From positions 29,226 to 93,225 of the forward strand of contig NZ_PQWB01000012.1 of assembly GCF_002924365.1 (NCBI RefSeq): a stretch of 64,000 bases of DNA. The letters are read 5' to 3'. Numbering within the stretch: position 1 is the stretch's first letter; every line of letters starts with the position of its first letter. Under the pieces are notes generated by a model. The model did no database searches. It saw only the letters and a program-made list of their open reading frames with translations, and was not told the origin of the DNA. Made by a program: the position numbers and the translations under genes. Source of the stretch: Chromobacterium alticapitis. GTDB lineage: Bacteria > Pseudomonadota > Gammaproteobacteria > Burkholderiales > Chromobacteriaceae. Positions 24,734 to 33,798 of this stretch are shown here, one piece after another.

Positions 24734-25972
24734 ATGCCATTCGAAGCCTTTATCGGGCTGCGCTATCTGCGCGCCAAGCGCCGCAACGGATTCATTTCCT
24801 TCATCTCTCTGATTTCCATCGTCGGCATCGGCTTGGGCGTGGCTGCGCTGATCATCGTGCTGTCGGTGATGAACGGCTTCCAGAAGGAAATCCGCGGCCG
24901 CATTCTCAGCGTGGCGTCTCACCTGGAAGTCAGCGGCTACGACGGCCGGCTGCCCAATTGGCAGGGCGCGCAGGCCATGCTGGCCAAGCAGCCGCATGTG
25001 CAGGCCGCCGCGCCCTTTGTGTCCAGCCAGGGTCTGTTCGTGGCCTACGGCAATGTGCGCGGCGGGATGTTGCGCGGCATCGAGCCCAAGCTGGAAAACC
25101 AGGTGGTGGACGTGGGCCGCCATATGAAGGCAGGCAAGCTGGAAGACCTCAAACCTGGCAGCTTCGGCATGGCGCTGGGCGTGGAGCTGGCGCGGCAGTT
25201 GGGCGTCGGCGTCGGCGACAAGGTGACGTTGATGACGCCGCAGGGCAATATCACGCCGGCCGGCATGATTCCGCGCACCAAGCAGTTCACCGTGGTAGGC
25301 ATCTTCAAGGTGGACATGTATGAATTCGACGCCTCGCTGGCCATGGTCAATCTGCGCGACGCCCAGGTGATGGAACGCATGGGCGACGCGGTCAGCGGCG
25401 TGCGGCTGAAGCTGGATGATCCGCTCTTGGCGCCGCAGTTGAAGGAAACGCTGCGGCCGCAGCTGCCGCAACTGATGGTGACGGACTGGACCGACACCAA
25501 CGCCAACTACTTCCGCGCGGTGCAGATCGAAAAGCGGATGATGACCATCATCCTGACGCTGATCGTCGCCGTGGCGGCGTTCAACCTGGTATCCACGCTG
25601 GTGATGGTGGTGACGGACAAACAGGCCGACATCGCCATCCTGCGAACCTTGGGCGCCTCGCCTGGCAGCATCATGAAAATCTTCGTGATCCAGGGCGCGG
25701 TGGCCGGCGTACTGGGCACGCTGGCCGGCGCGGTCAGCGGCGTGATCATCGCGCTGAATCTGGACGTGATCGTGCCGGTGATAGAGCGCATCATCGGCAG
25801 CAAGATTCTGTCCAGCGACGTCTACATGATCGACTACCTGCCGTCCGACGTGCAGTGGGGCGACGTCTCCACCATCACCATCATTTCCCTGCTGCTGGCG
25901 CTGTTCGCCACGCTGTATCCGAGCTGGCGCGCCGCGCGCACGCAGCCGGCGGAGGCTTTGCGCTATGAGTAA
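24734..25972 (+). CDS. lolC: Lipoprotein-releasing ABC transporter permease (LolC/LolE type)
   Basis: A 412-residue inner-membrane protein with one N-terminal membrane segment (about 25-48), a large periplasmic domain and three C-terminal segments, the FtsX/MacB-type topology. The N-terminal [27 protein letters not shown] is typical of LolC/E. It extracts outer-membrane lipoproteins for LolA together with LolD. Only one permease gene is present before lolD, and no second permease follows, so it could be the single-subunit LolF form. Confidence 0.92.
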   Translation: MPFEAFIGLRYLRAKRRNGFISFISLISIVGIGLGVAALIIVLSVMNGFQKEIRGRILSVASHLEVSGYDGRLPNWQGAQAMLAKQPHVQAAAPFVSSQGLFVAYGNVRGGMLRGIEPKLENQVVDVGRHMKAGKLEDLKPGSFGMALGVELARQLGVGVGDKVTLMTPQGNITPAGMIPRTKQFTVVGIFKVDMYEFDASLAMVNLRDAQVMERMGDAVSGVRLKLDDPLLAPQLKETLRPQLPQLMVTDWTDTNANYFRAVQIEKRMMTIILTLIVAVAAFNLVSTLVMVVTDKQADIAILRTLGASPGSIMKIFVIQGAVAGVLGTLAGAVSGVIIALNLDVIVPVIERIIGSKILSSDVYMIDYLPSDVQWGDVSTITIISLLLALFATLYPSWRAARTQPAEALRYE

Positions 25973-26657
25973 GGTATTGAGCTGCCGCGGCCTGGGCAAG
26001 CGCTACCAGGAAGGCAAACTGGGCCTGGACGTGTTGTCCGGCATCGATCTGGAAGTGAACAAGGGCGAGCATCTGGCCATCGTCGGCGCCTCCGGCTCCG
26101 GCAAGAGCACGCTGCTGCATCTGCTGGGCGGGCTGGACTCGCCGACTTCCGGCTCGGTGGAAGTGCTGGGGCGCGACCTGTCCACGCTGTCCGAAGCCGA
26201 GCGCGGCCGCCTGCGCAACGAGTCCATGGGCTTTGTCTACCAGTTTCACCATCTGCTGCCCGAATTCTCCGCGCTGGAGAACGTCATGATGCCGCTCTTG
26301 ATCCGGCGCATGGACAAGGCTGAGGCGGCGCGCCGCGCCGCGGACATGCTGGACAAAGTGGGCCTGGGCAAGCGGCTGGAGCACAAGCCGGGCGAACTGT
26401 CCGGCGGGGAGCGCCAGCGCGCAGCCATCGCCCGCGCGCTGGTCACGCAGCCAGCCTGCCTGTTGGCGGACGAGCCCACCGGCAATCTGGACGCCAATAC
26501 CGCGCGCCAGGTGTTCGAGCTGATGCTGGAGCTGAACCGCACGCTGGGGACCAGCCTGATCATCGTCACCCATGACCTGGATCTCGCGGGGAGGACTCAG
26601 CGCGTGCTGCGATTGAACGAAGGCCGGCTGGCGCGGTCTGATGCGGTTTCCGCCTGA
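25965..26657 (+). CDS. lolD: Lipoprotein-releasing ABC ATPase LolD
   Basis: A 230-residue ABC ATPase with Walker [10 protein letters not shown] (about residue 41), Q-loop [19 protein letters not shown], the family-typical signature LSGGERQR, Walker [12 protein letters not shown] and switch His in IVTHD. It overlaps lolC by 8 bp and is followed by a terminator. Confidence 0.95.
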   Translation: MSKVLSCRGLGKRYQEGKLGLDVLSGIDLEVNKGEHLAIVGASGSGKSTLLHLLGGLDSPTSGSVEVLGRDLSTLSEAERGRLRNESMGFVYQFHHLLPEFSALENVMMPLLIRRMDKAEAARRAADMLDKVGLGKRLEHKPGELSGGERQRAAIARALVTQPACLLADEPTGNLDANTARQVFELMLELNRTLGTSLIIVTHDLDLAGRTQRVLRLNEGRLARSDAVSA

Positions 26658-26661
26658 TCCA

Positions 26662-26695
26662 GAACGGGCCGAGCAATCGGCCCGTTCGCCGTTTT
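26662..26695 (+). terminator. Terminator after lolD
   Basis: An 11-bp perfect stem (26662-26672 with 26677-26687, loop GCAA) followed by GCCGTTTT. Confidence 0.82.
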
Positions 26696-26711
26696 GACAA
26701 GGAGTCGGACA

Positions 26712-28001
26712 TTGCTGTTGTTTATCCGCAAGGAAATGGATTTTTTCGCGCTGCTTGACGCGCTGCAGACGCCGAATGGCCTGATCGAGCTTGGCATAGG
26801 GGCGGTCTGCGTCTTGCTGGCCATCGCCATCGCCCGCAATCTGTATCGCCGTTGGTTCACGCACAATCCGGAGCGTTACGAACAGTTCCTGCCGTATATG
26901 GGCTTCCGCCTGGTGCTGCCGTTGACGGCCCAGCTATTGGTGATCGCGGCCAGCCTGGCCTGGGGCCGGCTGGAGCACGCGCCCATGCTGGTGCTGCATA
27001 TTTTCAGCGCCATGCTGTTCTGGCTGGCGGTGATCCGCCTGTGCACCGCTGTGGTGAGGCAGGCCTTTCCGCATGGCCGTTTCGAGCGTCATTCCGAGCA
27101 CTTGCTGGCTACCGCGCTGTGGCTGGGCTTTGTCAGCTGGACAATAGGCTTCGACGTGGCGATGACGGACTGGCTGGAGTCCATGACCTTCAGCATAGGC
27201 AAGACCAAGCTGGACATGCTGACCATCCTCAACGGCTTGTTGTGGGTGACGATCATCGTGGTGGTGGCCTTGTGGGCCAGCCGGCTGATCGAGGCGCGCA
27301 TCATGAAGCTGAAGCACCTCGATTCCAATCTGCGCATCGTATTCGCCAAGCTGACGCGCATCATCCTGGTGGTGGTCGCGGTAATGGTGGCGCTGCCGGT
27401 GGTGGGAATTGATCTGACCGTGCTGGCGGCGTTGGGCGGCGGTTTCACCATCGGCTTGGGCTTGAGCCTGCAGAACATCGCCCGGAATTTCCTGTCCGGC
27501 TTCGTCATCCTGCTGGATCGCTCCATCCGCATCGGCGACCGCCTGATGGTGGGCGACCGGGTGGGCAACGTCACCCGCATGACTTCGCGCTATGTGGTGC
27601 TGCGCGGCGGGGACGGCAGCGAGGCGCTGATTCCGAACGACCTGCTGGTGTCTAATACGGTGGTCAACCAGTCTTATTCGGAAAAGAGCCTGTGGACCAG
27701 CGTGCCGGTGCAAGTGGCTTACGGCACCGATCTGGATCTGGCCATCTCTCTGCTCAAGCAGGCCGCGGCGCACCCGCGAGTGCAGGCGCAGCCGGCGCCG
27801 AACGCCTTTGTGACCTTGTTCGCCGATAGCGGCATCAATATGGAGCTGGGCTTCTGGGTGCAGGACCCGGAAAACGGTTTTCTGGGCCTGAAGTCGGATA
27901 TCAATCTAGCTATCTGGCGTTTGTTCAAGCAGCATAATATCGAAATTCCCTTCCCGCAGCGGGAAGTGCGCATCGTCGGCGACAAGCCGGCCCTGGGCTG
28001 A
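26712..28001 (+). CDS. MscS-family mechanosensitive channel
   Basis: A protein of about 429 residues with several N-terminal membrane segments and a conserved MscS core: pore helix VVGIDLTVLAALGGGFTIGLGLSLQNIARNFLSGFVILLDRSIRIGDRLMVG, then the beta domain VTRMTSRYVVLRGGDGSEALIPNDLLVSNTVVNQS. It releases solutes on hypo-osmotic shock. The start is probably TTG 26712, because AAGGAG lies 7 nt before it; ATG 26736 is the next choice. It is 12 bp from the response-regulator gene. Confidence 0.87.
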   Translation: MLLFIRKEMDFFALLDALQTPNGLIELGIGAVCVLLAIAIARNLYRRWFTHNPERYEQFLPYMGFRLVLPLTAQLLVIAASLAWGRLEHAPMLVLHIFSAMLFWLAVIRLCTAVVRQAFPHGRFERHSEHLLATALWLGFVSWTIGFDVAMTDWLESMTFSIGKTKLDMLTILNGLLWVTIIVVVALWASRLIEARIMKLKHLDSNLRIVFAKLTRIILVVVAVMVALPVVGIDLTVLAALGGGFTIGLGLSLQNIARNFLSGFVILLDRSIRIGDRLMVGDRVGNVTRMTSRYVVLRGGDGSEALIPNDLLVSNTVVNQSYSEKSLWTSVPVQVAYGTDLDLAISLLKQAAAHPRVQAQPAPNAFVTLFADSGINMELGFWVQDPENGFLGLKSDINLAIWRLFKQHNIEIPFPQREVRIVGDKPALG

Positions 28002-28013
28002 TACGGAGACATC

Positions 28014-28634
28014 ATGAGCGCAAAGCGTCTGGCCATCATCGACGACGACGAGGCCGTGCGGCAATCGCTGCTGTGGCTGCTGGATGGCCAGGGCTATCAG
28101 ACCGACGGCTTCGACAGCGGCGAGGCATTCCTGGCCGCGGATAGCGGCTTTGAGTACAATGGCATCATTTTGGACCTGAGGCTATCCGGCGTCAGCGGCA
28201 TCGTGGTGCTGGAAAAGCTGGCCGGCTGGCCCTACTGTCCGCCGGTCATCATGCTGACTGCGCACGGCGATGTGCCGCATGCGGTGGCGGCATTGAAGCT
28301 GGGCGCGCTCGACTTCATCGAGAAACCGTTCGACGATGTGCACCTGTTGGAGCGCGCGGCGGCGGCGGTGGCGCGGGACGAGCAAAACCGCCAGCTTCAC
28401 GGCTACCAGCTGAAGGTGGCGGCGGCGCTGGCGCTGCTGACAGAGCGCGAGCGCGAGGTGATGCAGCTGATTCTGGTTGGCAAGCTGAACAAGCAGATCG
28501 CCGAAGAGCTGTGCATCAGCATGAAGACGGTGGAGGTCCACCGCTCGCGGGTATTCGAGAAAATGGGCGTTAAGTCCGCGGTGGAGCTGGCTGGCATGCT
28601 GGCGGCGCCGGGCGCGCAGGGAGGCAAGATTTAG
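28014..28634 (+). CDS. FixJ/NarL-type response regulator without adjacent kinase
   Basis: A 206-residue regulator: receiver domain (acidic triad IIDDDEAV, phospho-acceptor in ILDLRLSG, Lys in IEKPFDD) and a C-terminal LuxR-type helix-turn-helix (LTEREREVMQLILVGKLNKQIAEELCISMKTVEVHRSRVFEKMGV). No histidine kinase gene is within the window. The neighbours are an MscS channel (12 bp upstream) and nudB (immediately after), so the signal is unclear. Confidence 0.88.
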   Translation: MSAKRLAIIDDDEAVRQSLLWLLDGQGYQTDGFDSGEAFLAADSGFEYNGIILDLRLSGVSGIVVLEKLAGWPYCPPVIMLTAHGDVPHAVAALKLGALDFIEKPFDDVHLLERAAAAVARDEQNRQLHGYQLKVAAALALLTEREREVMQLILVGKLNKQIAEELCISMKTVEVHRSRVFEKMGVKSAVELAGMLAAPGAQGGKI

Positions 28635-29087
28635 ATGGGCAGCAAGCAACCGGTATCGGTGCTGGTGGTGATACATACCCAAGACGGCCAGGCCTTGTTG
28701 CTGGAGCGGGCGGACAAGCCCGGCTACTGGCAGTCGGTGACCGGCAGCCGCGAGGGCGGCGAGGACCTGCTGGACACGGCGCGGCGCGAGCTGGCCGAGG
28801 AAACGGGCCTGGACGCTTCGCGTTTCGAGCTCAGCGATTGGCATCGGGTCAATCATTACGAGATTTACGAGCACTGGCGCCACCGCTACCCGGAAGGCGT
28901 GACGCATAACGACGAGCATGTGTTCGGCCTGCTGCTGCCCGAGCCTTGCGAAGTGACGCTGGCGCCGCGCGAGCACCTGGCTTACCGCTGGTTGCCCTGG
29001 GAAGAGGCGGCCGCGCTGGTATTCTCGCCGTCCAACGCCGAGGCGCTGCGCTTGTTGCCGGAGCGGTTGGGCCTGAAAACCGCTTGA
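28635..29087 (+). CDS. nudB: Dihydroneopterin triphosphate diphosphatase NudB
   Basis: A 150-residue Nudix hydrolase that removes diphosphate from dihydroneopterin triphosphate in folate synthesis. The Nudix box is GSREGGEDLLDTARRELAEETGL (about residues 36-58), and the C-terminal part has NDEHVFGLLLP and YRWLPWEEAAALVFSPSNAEAL, both typical of NudB. It starts directly at the stop of the regulator gene. Confidence 0.87.
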   Translation: MGSKQPVSVLVVIHTQDGQALLLERADKPGYWQSVTGSREGGEDLLDTARRELAEETGLDASRFELSDWHRVNHYEIYEHWRHRYPEGVTHNDEHVFGLLLPEPCEVTLAPREHLAYRWLPWEEAAALVFSPSNAEALRLLPERLGLKTA

Positions 29088-29112
29088 GACAAGCCTGCCT
29101 GCCCGATGATCC

Positions 29113-29135
29113 AAGCCCGCTTCGGCGGGTTTTTT
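29113..29135 (+). terminator. Terminator after nudB
   Basis: CCCGC-TTCG-GCGGG (29116-29129) followed by a run of six T. Confidence 0.85.
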
Positions 29136-29201
29136 CGTGTCTGGCGCGGGGACTCCTGGGCTGTGATATGCTATTTGAATTTCATGCCAAGGAGGACCAT
29201 C

Positions 29202-29858
29202 TTGGCTCAAACCGACGCATTGGACCGCATTCTGGCCGAGCTGGCGCGTGACGCGCGCTTGCATACCGTTCTCTTGTACGGATCGCGCGCCGACGGCAGC
29301 GCCAACCAGGGCAGCGATTACGATATCGCCGCCTTCGGCGAGGTGGCTCAGTTGAGGCGGGACACTCGCCGCATCGACGGCGAATATCTGGATTTGTTCG
29401 TCTACCCCGACAGCGTCTTGGCGGCGCCGGAGGAGGAGCATCTGAAGTTGCGCGGCTCGCGCATTTTGCGCCAGCGCGGCGACGAGGCGACGCGCTTCCT
29501 GGCTGAGCTGGACGCTATTTACGCCGCCGGTCCGCGGCGTTTGCCCGCGGACGAGTTGCAGGCGCGCCGAGATTGGGCGCACAAGATGGCGGCGCGCATC
29601 GCGCGCGGCGATGTCGAGGGAAATTACCGACGCGTCTGGCTGCTGACGGCCTTGTTGGAGGATTATTTCGAATTGCGCGGACTGTGGTACGAGGGGCCGA
29701 AAAAAGCCCTGCGCTGGCTGAAGACGCATGACGAACTGAGTGGACTGGCATTCGACAAGGCTTTGCGGCCAGGGGCGGAGCTGGCCGCGATTGAGGCGCT
29801 GGTGGTGCGCGTGGCTGGCCCGTTGACCGGCCACGCGGACAACAACCTTACTTCTTGA
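29202..29858 (+). CDS. MNT-type nucleotidyltransferase domain protein
   Basis: A 218-residue protein. The N-terminal half is a minimal nucleotidyltransferase: LLYGSRADGSANQGSDYDIAAFG with the GS...DxD motif and a third acid in EYLDLFVY. The C-terminal half is helical (RDWAHKMAARIARGDVEGNYRRVWLLTALLEDYFELRGLWYEGPKKALRWL) and looks like the helical partner domain of KNTase- or HEPN-type proteins. I place the start at TTG 29202 because GGAGG lies 6 nt before it. Substrate unknown; an antitoxin-like role is possible but not shown. The end overlaps the convergent gene by 11 bp. Confidence 0.78.
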   Translation: MAQTDALDRILAELARDARLHTVLLYGSRADGSANQGSDYDIAAFGEVAQLRRDTRRIDGEYLDLFVYPDSVLAAPEEEHLKLRGSRILRQRGDEATRFLAELDAIYAAGPRRLPADELQARRDWAHKMAARIARGDVEGNYRRVWLLTALLEDYFELRGLWYEGPKKALRWLKTHDELSGLAFDKALRPGAELAAIEALVVRVAGPLTGHADNNLTS

Positions 29859-30462
29859 CGCTGTCCAGGAAGAAGCTTACGCGAGTCTGATCATCGCGGT
29901 TATAGGACATATTGGTCGGGAAGGTCTCGGGGTGAGTGGTGATGTGGATTTCGTGGCTGTGCGGATCCCAGCGGAAGAATACCGCGCCGGAGGCCACCGG
30001 GTTGCCGCCGCGGTCGAATACATAGATGGCGCAGGTGGTTTCATTGGTGCTGGAGCTGGATGGCAGGAAAGAATAATGCTCCAGGCCGGACGGCACCTCT
30101 ACGGTGCCGATGTCGGCAGCGACGAAGACCATTTTGTAATCGCCCGGCGCGCCGCCGGTCTTGTCGTGCAGCTTCAGCCCCACGGCGAAGGCGGTGTCCA
30201 GCGCCAGCACCTGGAACTTGGATAGCCCGCTGATCTGCGCGTCTATGTTCTGATGGCGGCCGGGCTGATATTCATGAGACAGGCCGCTGCCGTTGATGTG
30301 TTGGTAGCAAATCACCTTGGCGGTTTCGCCGACTTCCAGAGATTTGTATTTATCATTGAGTTCGCCATGCAAGGTGATGTCATCGCCAACTTTGTAATGC
30401 TCGGGCTCGCCTTGCAGGTCGGTGGTGCGGAAGAAAGCGATTTGGTCCGGTAACAGCGCCAT
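29848..30462 (-). CDS. Beta/gamma-crystallin-like domain protein
   Basis: A 204-residue protein without signal peptide. The first half looks like a beta/gamma-crystallin domain: IAFFRTTDLQGEPEHYKVGD, then LNDKYKSLEVGETAKVICYQHINGSGLSHEYQPGRHQNI and ISGLSKFQVL. The NDKYKS stretch is near the calcium motif N/D-N/D-X-X-S/T-S of that fold, with Lys in place of Ser/Thr. The second half is a separate beta-rich segment with YDRGG-like and FFRWDPHSHEI parts. The family call is by eye and moderate. Confidence 0.6.
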   Translation of the reverse strand: MALLPDQIAFFRTTDLQGEPEHYKVGDDITLHGELNDKYKSLEVGETAKVICYQHINGSGLSHEYQPGRHQNIDAQISGLSKFQVLALDTAFAVGLKLHDKTGGAPGDYKMVFVAADIGTVEVPSGLEHYSFLPSSSSTNETTCAIYVFDRGGNPVASGAVFFRWDPHSHEIHITTHPETFPTNMSYNRDDQTRVSFFLDSVKK

Positions 30463-30612
30463 GCCGTGCTCCTTGGTCTAGAGGATGGGGAAATCGGGCT
30501 TAGACTGCAGGACGCAGCATGCCGGCAGGCCATAAGGACGGCAACAGGCCATGTGGCCAGAGGGCGCGGGCTTGAAATAGCCATATTTTATGCATGGTTA
30601 TGGGTGAGGCGG

Positions 30613-30636
30613 GAAAGCCCCGGCTTGCGCCGGGGC
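30613..30636 (-). terminator. Terminator after the gluconate MFS gene
   Basis: GCCCCGGC (30617-30624) pairs with GCCGGGGC (30629-30636) across loop TTGC. On the minus strand it is followed by TTT. Confidence 0.65.
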
Positions 30637-30647
30637 CGAGGGGTGCC

Positions 30648-31955
30648 TTAATCCGGGGAGACGCCGGGTTCGGGCAGCTGCTCGATAGGGCCAAGCAGGA
30701 AAACAAAGGCCAGGATGCCGATCACCAGCATGCAGCCGGCCACCAGGAAGGCGTTGGCGAAGGAGTGGGTGGCGCCGACGATGAAGCCGGTGACGATAGG
30801 TGCTACCGCGCCCATCATATTGTTGGCGAAGTTCATGATGCCGCCCACGGTGCCGGTGCCGCCGCGCGGCGCGATCAGCGAGGGCAGGGACCAACCTACC
30901 GGCGCGGCCGCGGCCAAGCCGCTCAAGGCAATGGTGATCCAGATGATGGCGATATAGGGGTCGCTTGTCGTTGTCGCGCCGAACACCGCCATGCCCATGG
31001 CCATGCCGGACAGCAGCACGCCCTTGCGCACGCGGGTTTCGTCATGGCCGCGCGAGATCAGCTTGTCTATCAGCCAGCCGCCGACGAATAGGTCGGCCGC
31101 GGTGGCGAATAGCCAAGGTATCGTTGAAAACCACGCGGACTTCAAGATGTCCATGTGCATGGCTTGCACCAGATAGCCGGGCAGCCAGGTCAGGAATAGG
31201 TAGAACACATAGCCATAGGCGGCGAAGCCTATGGACAGCCCCCACACCTTGCGCTGGCGCAGCAGGTAGCCCAGCGTGGCCAGCGAGCCCTGCTGGCTGA
31301 CGCCTTCCTGCGTCGCGCCGCCCTGAGCGATGTACTGGCGCTCGGTTTCGCTGAGTTTCTTGTCGGCGCTGGGGTCGCGGTAGATCAGATAGAAGGCGGC
31401 GAAGTACAGCACGCTAAGGATGGCGGAGATGCCAAAGCCCCAGCGCCAGCCCAGATGCACCACGGCCAGCGCGATCAAGGGCACGCCTATCACATTGGAG
31501 AACTTGGCGGCGGCGTCGAAGATGGCGGTGGCCATGGCCCGCTCGCGGCGCGGGAACCAGTAGCCGGTGGCTTTGGAGCTGACCGGAAAGCCTGGAGCCT
31601 CGGCGATGCCCAGCAAGACGCGGGCGGCGAAAATGCCGGCAAAGCCGCCGGCGCAGGCGGTGAGCGTGGCGGCCACGCCCCACAACATCGCGCCGATCCG
31701 GCCGATGCGGGTGGCGCCGAAGCGGTCCAGGATCACGCCGGTGGGGATCTGCAGCAGCGCGTAGCTCCAGAAGAAGGCGCTGAACAGCAGTCCCAGTTCG
31801 CCGTTGCTGAGGCCGAACTCATGTTGCAGCTGCGGCGCGGCCACGGACAGGCTGATGCGATCGAAGTAATTGACCAGGATGCCGACGCCGAGCAGCCAGC
31901 CTATGCGCCAGCGCCGGGCTGGAACCTTGAATTGATGTTGGGACGGGGCATGCAT
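30648..31955 (-). CDS. MFS transporter, anion:cation symporter type (probable gluconate uptake)
   Basis: A 435-residue, 12-segment permease. LVNYFDRISLSVAAPQLQHEFGLSNGELGLLFSAFFWSYALLQIPTGVILDRFGATRIG is typical of the ACS family that carries hexonates such as galactonate and glucarate. It lies 31 bp behind gntK and downstream of LacI-type operators, so gluconate or a related sugar acid is the likely substrate. ATG 31955 (MHAPSQHQFK) has GAGGAG in front. Confidence 0.85.
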   Translation of the reverse strand: MHAPSQHQFKVPARRWRIGWLLGVGILVNYFDRISLSVAAPQLQHEFGLSNGELGLLFSAFFWSYALLQIPTGVILDRFGATRIGRIGAMLWGVAATLTACAGGFAGIFAARVLLGIAEAPGFPVSSKATGYWFPRRERAMATAIFDAAAKFSNVIGVPLIALAVVHLGWRWGFGISAILSVLYFAAFYLIYRDPSADKKLSETERQYIAQGGATQEGVSQQGSLATLGYLLRQRKVWGLSIGFAAYGYVFYLFLTWLPGYLVQAMHMDILKSAWFSTIPWLFATAADLFVGGWLIDKLISRGHDETRVRKGVLLSGMAMGMAVFGATTTSDPYIAIIWITIALSGLAAAAPVGWSLPSLIAPRGGTGTVGGIMNFANNMMGAVAPIVTGFIVGATHSFANAFLVAGCMLVIGILAFVFLLGPIEQLPEPGVSPD

Positions 31956-31986
31956 ATTATTCTCCTCTTTCCTGCGTTGGGGTCTT

Positions 31987-32487
31987 TCAATCAAGCGTGG
32001 ACAGGATGCAGCGCAGCATGGCGGGCGGCGGCGCGCCGATGTCCACCGCGATGGCCCGCTCGTCCATTTCAGGCGGCTCCAGATCGGCGAACTGGCTGGC
32101 CAGCAGGCTTTCCGGCATGAAATGGCCGCTGCGCTCGCGCATGCGGGCCGCGATCAGTTCCGCCTCGCCTTGCAGGTGGACGAAGCGCAGCTCCGGATCG
32201 CCGCCGCGCAGCGCGTCGCGGTAGCGGCGCTTCAAGGCGGAGCAGGCCAGCACCGTGGCATGGCCTGAGGTCCGGGCGGCGCTCAACTGTTCGGCCAGCG
32301 CCGCCAGCCAGCCGGCGCGGCTGGCGTCGTCCAGCGGAATGCCGGCGCGCATGCGCTCGATATTTTCCTGGGGGTGGAAGCTGTCGCCCTCGATGAAGCT
32401 GGCGCCCAAGGCTTCGGCCAGCATTTTGCCTACGCTGCTTTTGCCGCAGCCGGCCACGCCCATTACGACGATGTTTCGGGTATTCAT
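31987..32487 (-). CDS. gntK: Gluconokinase
   Basis: A 166-residue enzyme that phosphorylates gluconate to 6-phosphogluconate. Walker A GVAGCGKSS (residues 10-18), then FIEGDSFHPQENIERMRAGIPLDD, CSALKRRYRD and FVHLQG....RMRERSGHFMPESLLASQF are all family-specific. An operator palindrome touches the start codon, which points to repression by GntR. Confidence 0.93.
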   Translation of the reverse strand: MNTRNIVVMGVAGCGKSSVGKMLAEALGASFIEGDSFHPQENIERMRAGIPLDDASRAGWLAALAEQLSAARTSGHATVLACSALKRRYRDALRGGDPELRFVHLQGEAELIAARMRERSGHFMPESLLASQFADLEPPEMDERAIAVDIGAPPPAMLRCILSTLD

Positions 32488-32500
32488 GTTAGCGCTAACA
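32487..32500. promoter_or_regulatory. GntR operator 1 (at the gntK start codon)
   Basis: TGTTAGCGCTAACA, a perfect 14-bp palindrome with the central CG of LacI-family sites. Its first base is shared with the gntK start codon. Confidence 0.85.
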
Positions 32501-32548
32501 ATTAATGGTCAGGAAAAGGCCGAAGCGGAATCGGCCGAGTGCTGTTTA

Positions 32549-32562
32549 TGTTAGCGCTAACA
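32549..32562. promoter_or_regulatory. GntR operator 2
   Basis: A second identical TGTTAGCGCTAACA palindrome, 62 bp centre to centre from the first, about six helical turns. The pair could hold a repression loop over the gntK promoter. Confidence 0.85.
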
Positions 32563-32671
32563 AAAGTTGAACAACAAGCAGTGGGATCAAGTTTGGGCTG
32601 GCCGCGCGCGGCCATGTAGTCGCCGCGCAACAGGGTGACGAGCGGCGAGCGAGGCATGCCGCGGCAGGATT

Positions 32672-33691
32672 TTAGCTGCTGCGGCGCAGCATCAGCTCGA
32701 AGCCGAGATCGACGCGCGGCGCGTCCGGCATACCGCCGTCCATCATGTTCAGCAGGGCGCGGGCGGCCTGGACGCCGATTTCGCGCCGGGGCGTGGCCAC
32801 TGTGGTGAGGGAGGGGATGCACCAGGTTGCGGGCTGCAGATCGTTGAAGCCGGCCACCGCCAGCCGCTGCGGCACGGCGACGCCGAGCTGCTGGCAGCGC
32901 GCCAGCGCGCCTATGGCCAGGTCGTCGTTGCAGCAGAACAGCGCGTCGCAGTCCGGCCGCGCCCGCAAGGCCGCATCCAGCATGTCCGCGCCCATCTGCA
33001 TGCTGGAAGGGGATGGGTCGAGCCATTCCAGGCTGGGGTCATGCAGGCCAGCTTCGGCTAACGTCGCGCGGTAACCGGCCAGCCGCTTCAGCACCCGCTC
33101 GTCGAGCTGGGCGCCCAGAAAGCCGATGCGGCGCTTGCCGCGCGACAGCAGGTGGCGGGTGATGGCGGCGCCAGCCTCCTCTTGCGAGAAGCCCACGCAG
33201 CAGCGGCCGTCATCGGCCAGGTCCATCATGTAGACGGCCGGCAGCGCGTGCTGGCGCAGCAGCGCGTCGAAGGGTGCGGCATGACTCAGGCCGGTCAGCA
33301 GCAGACCGTCCGGCCGGTGCTGCAGGTAGGCGCGCAGCAGCTGCAATTCCTGTTCCGCGTCGTAATGGCTGTTGCCTATCAGCATTTGGTAGCCGGCAGG
33401 GGCCAGGATGGATTCGATGCCGGCCAGCGTGTCCAGAAATACGGTATTGCCCAGAGATGGTATCAGCACCAGCACGGTGCGCGAACGCGCCGAGGCCAGC
33501 GCGCTGGCCGAGCGGCTGGGCACATAGCCCAGCGCGTCCACCGCTTGCTGCACTTTGTCGCGCAGATGCGGCGAAACCTGCTGCGGTTGGTTCAGCGCGC
33601 GCGACACCGTGATGGCGCTGACGCCGGCGGCCTTGGCCACGTCATGCATGGTGACGCCGCTGCCGGAGCGGATGCGCGGTTTTCTGGACAT
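32672..33691 (-). CDS. gntR: LacI-family gluconate repressor
   Basis: A protein of about 339 residues with an N-terminal LacI helix-turn-helix (VTMHDVAKAAGVSAITVSRALNQPQQVSPHLRDKVQQAVDALGYVPSRSASAL) and a periplasmic-binding-protein-like effector domain. The recognition helix and the neighbouring gntK, transporter and two TGTTAGCGCTAACA sites support a GntR role. ATG 33691 (MSRKPRIRSGSG) is my choice; its ribosome site is weak and ATG 33739 is possible. Confidence 0.85.
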   Translation of the reverse strand: MSRKPRIRSGSGVTMHDVAKAAGVSAITVSRALNQPQQVSPHLRDKVQQAVDALGYVPSRSASALASARSRTVLVLIPSLGNTVFLDTLAGIESILAPAGYQMLIGNSHYDAEQELQLLRAYLQHRPDGLLLTGLSHAAPFDALLRQHALPAVYMMDLADDGRCCVGFSQEEAGAAITRHLLSRGKRRIGFLGAQLDERVLKRLAGYRATLAEAGLHDPSLEWLDPSPSSMQMGADMLDAALRARPDCDALFCCNDDLAIGALARCQQLGVAVPQRLAVAGFNDLQPATWCIPSLTTVATPRREIGVQAARALLNMMDGGMPDAPRVDLGFELMLRRSS

Positions 33692-33798
33692 ATCGGTTTG
33701 GAGAAAATGGGAGCTGCCATTGTAGCGCAGCCGCGGCATTCATGGCTTGTAGTTGTATGACGTGGGACTAAAATGGCTATTTTCTCCGGGGTCATGCC

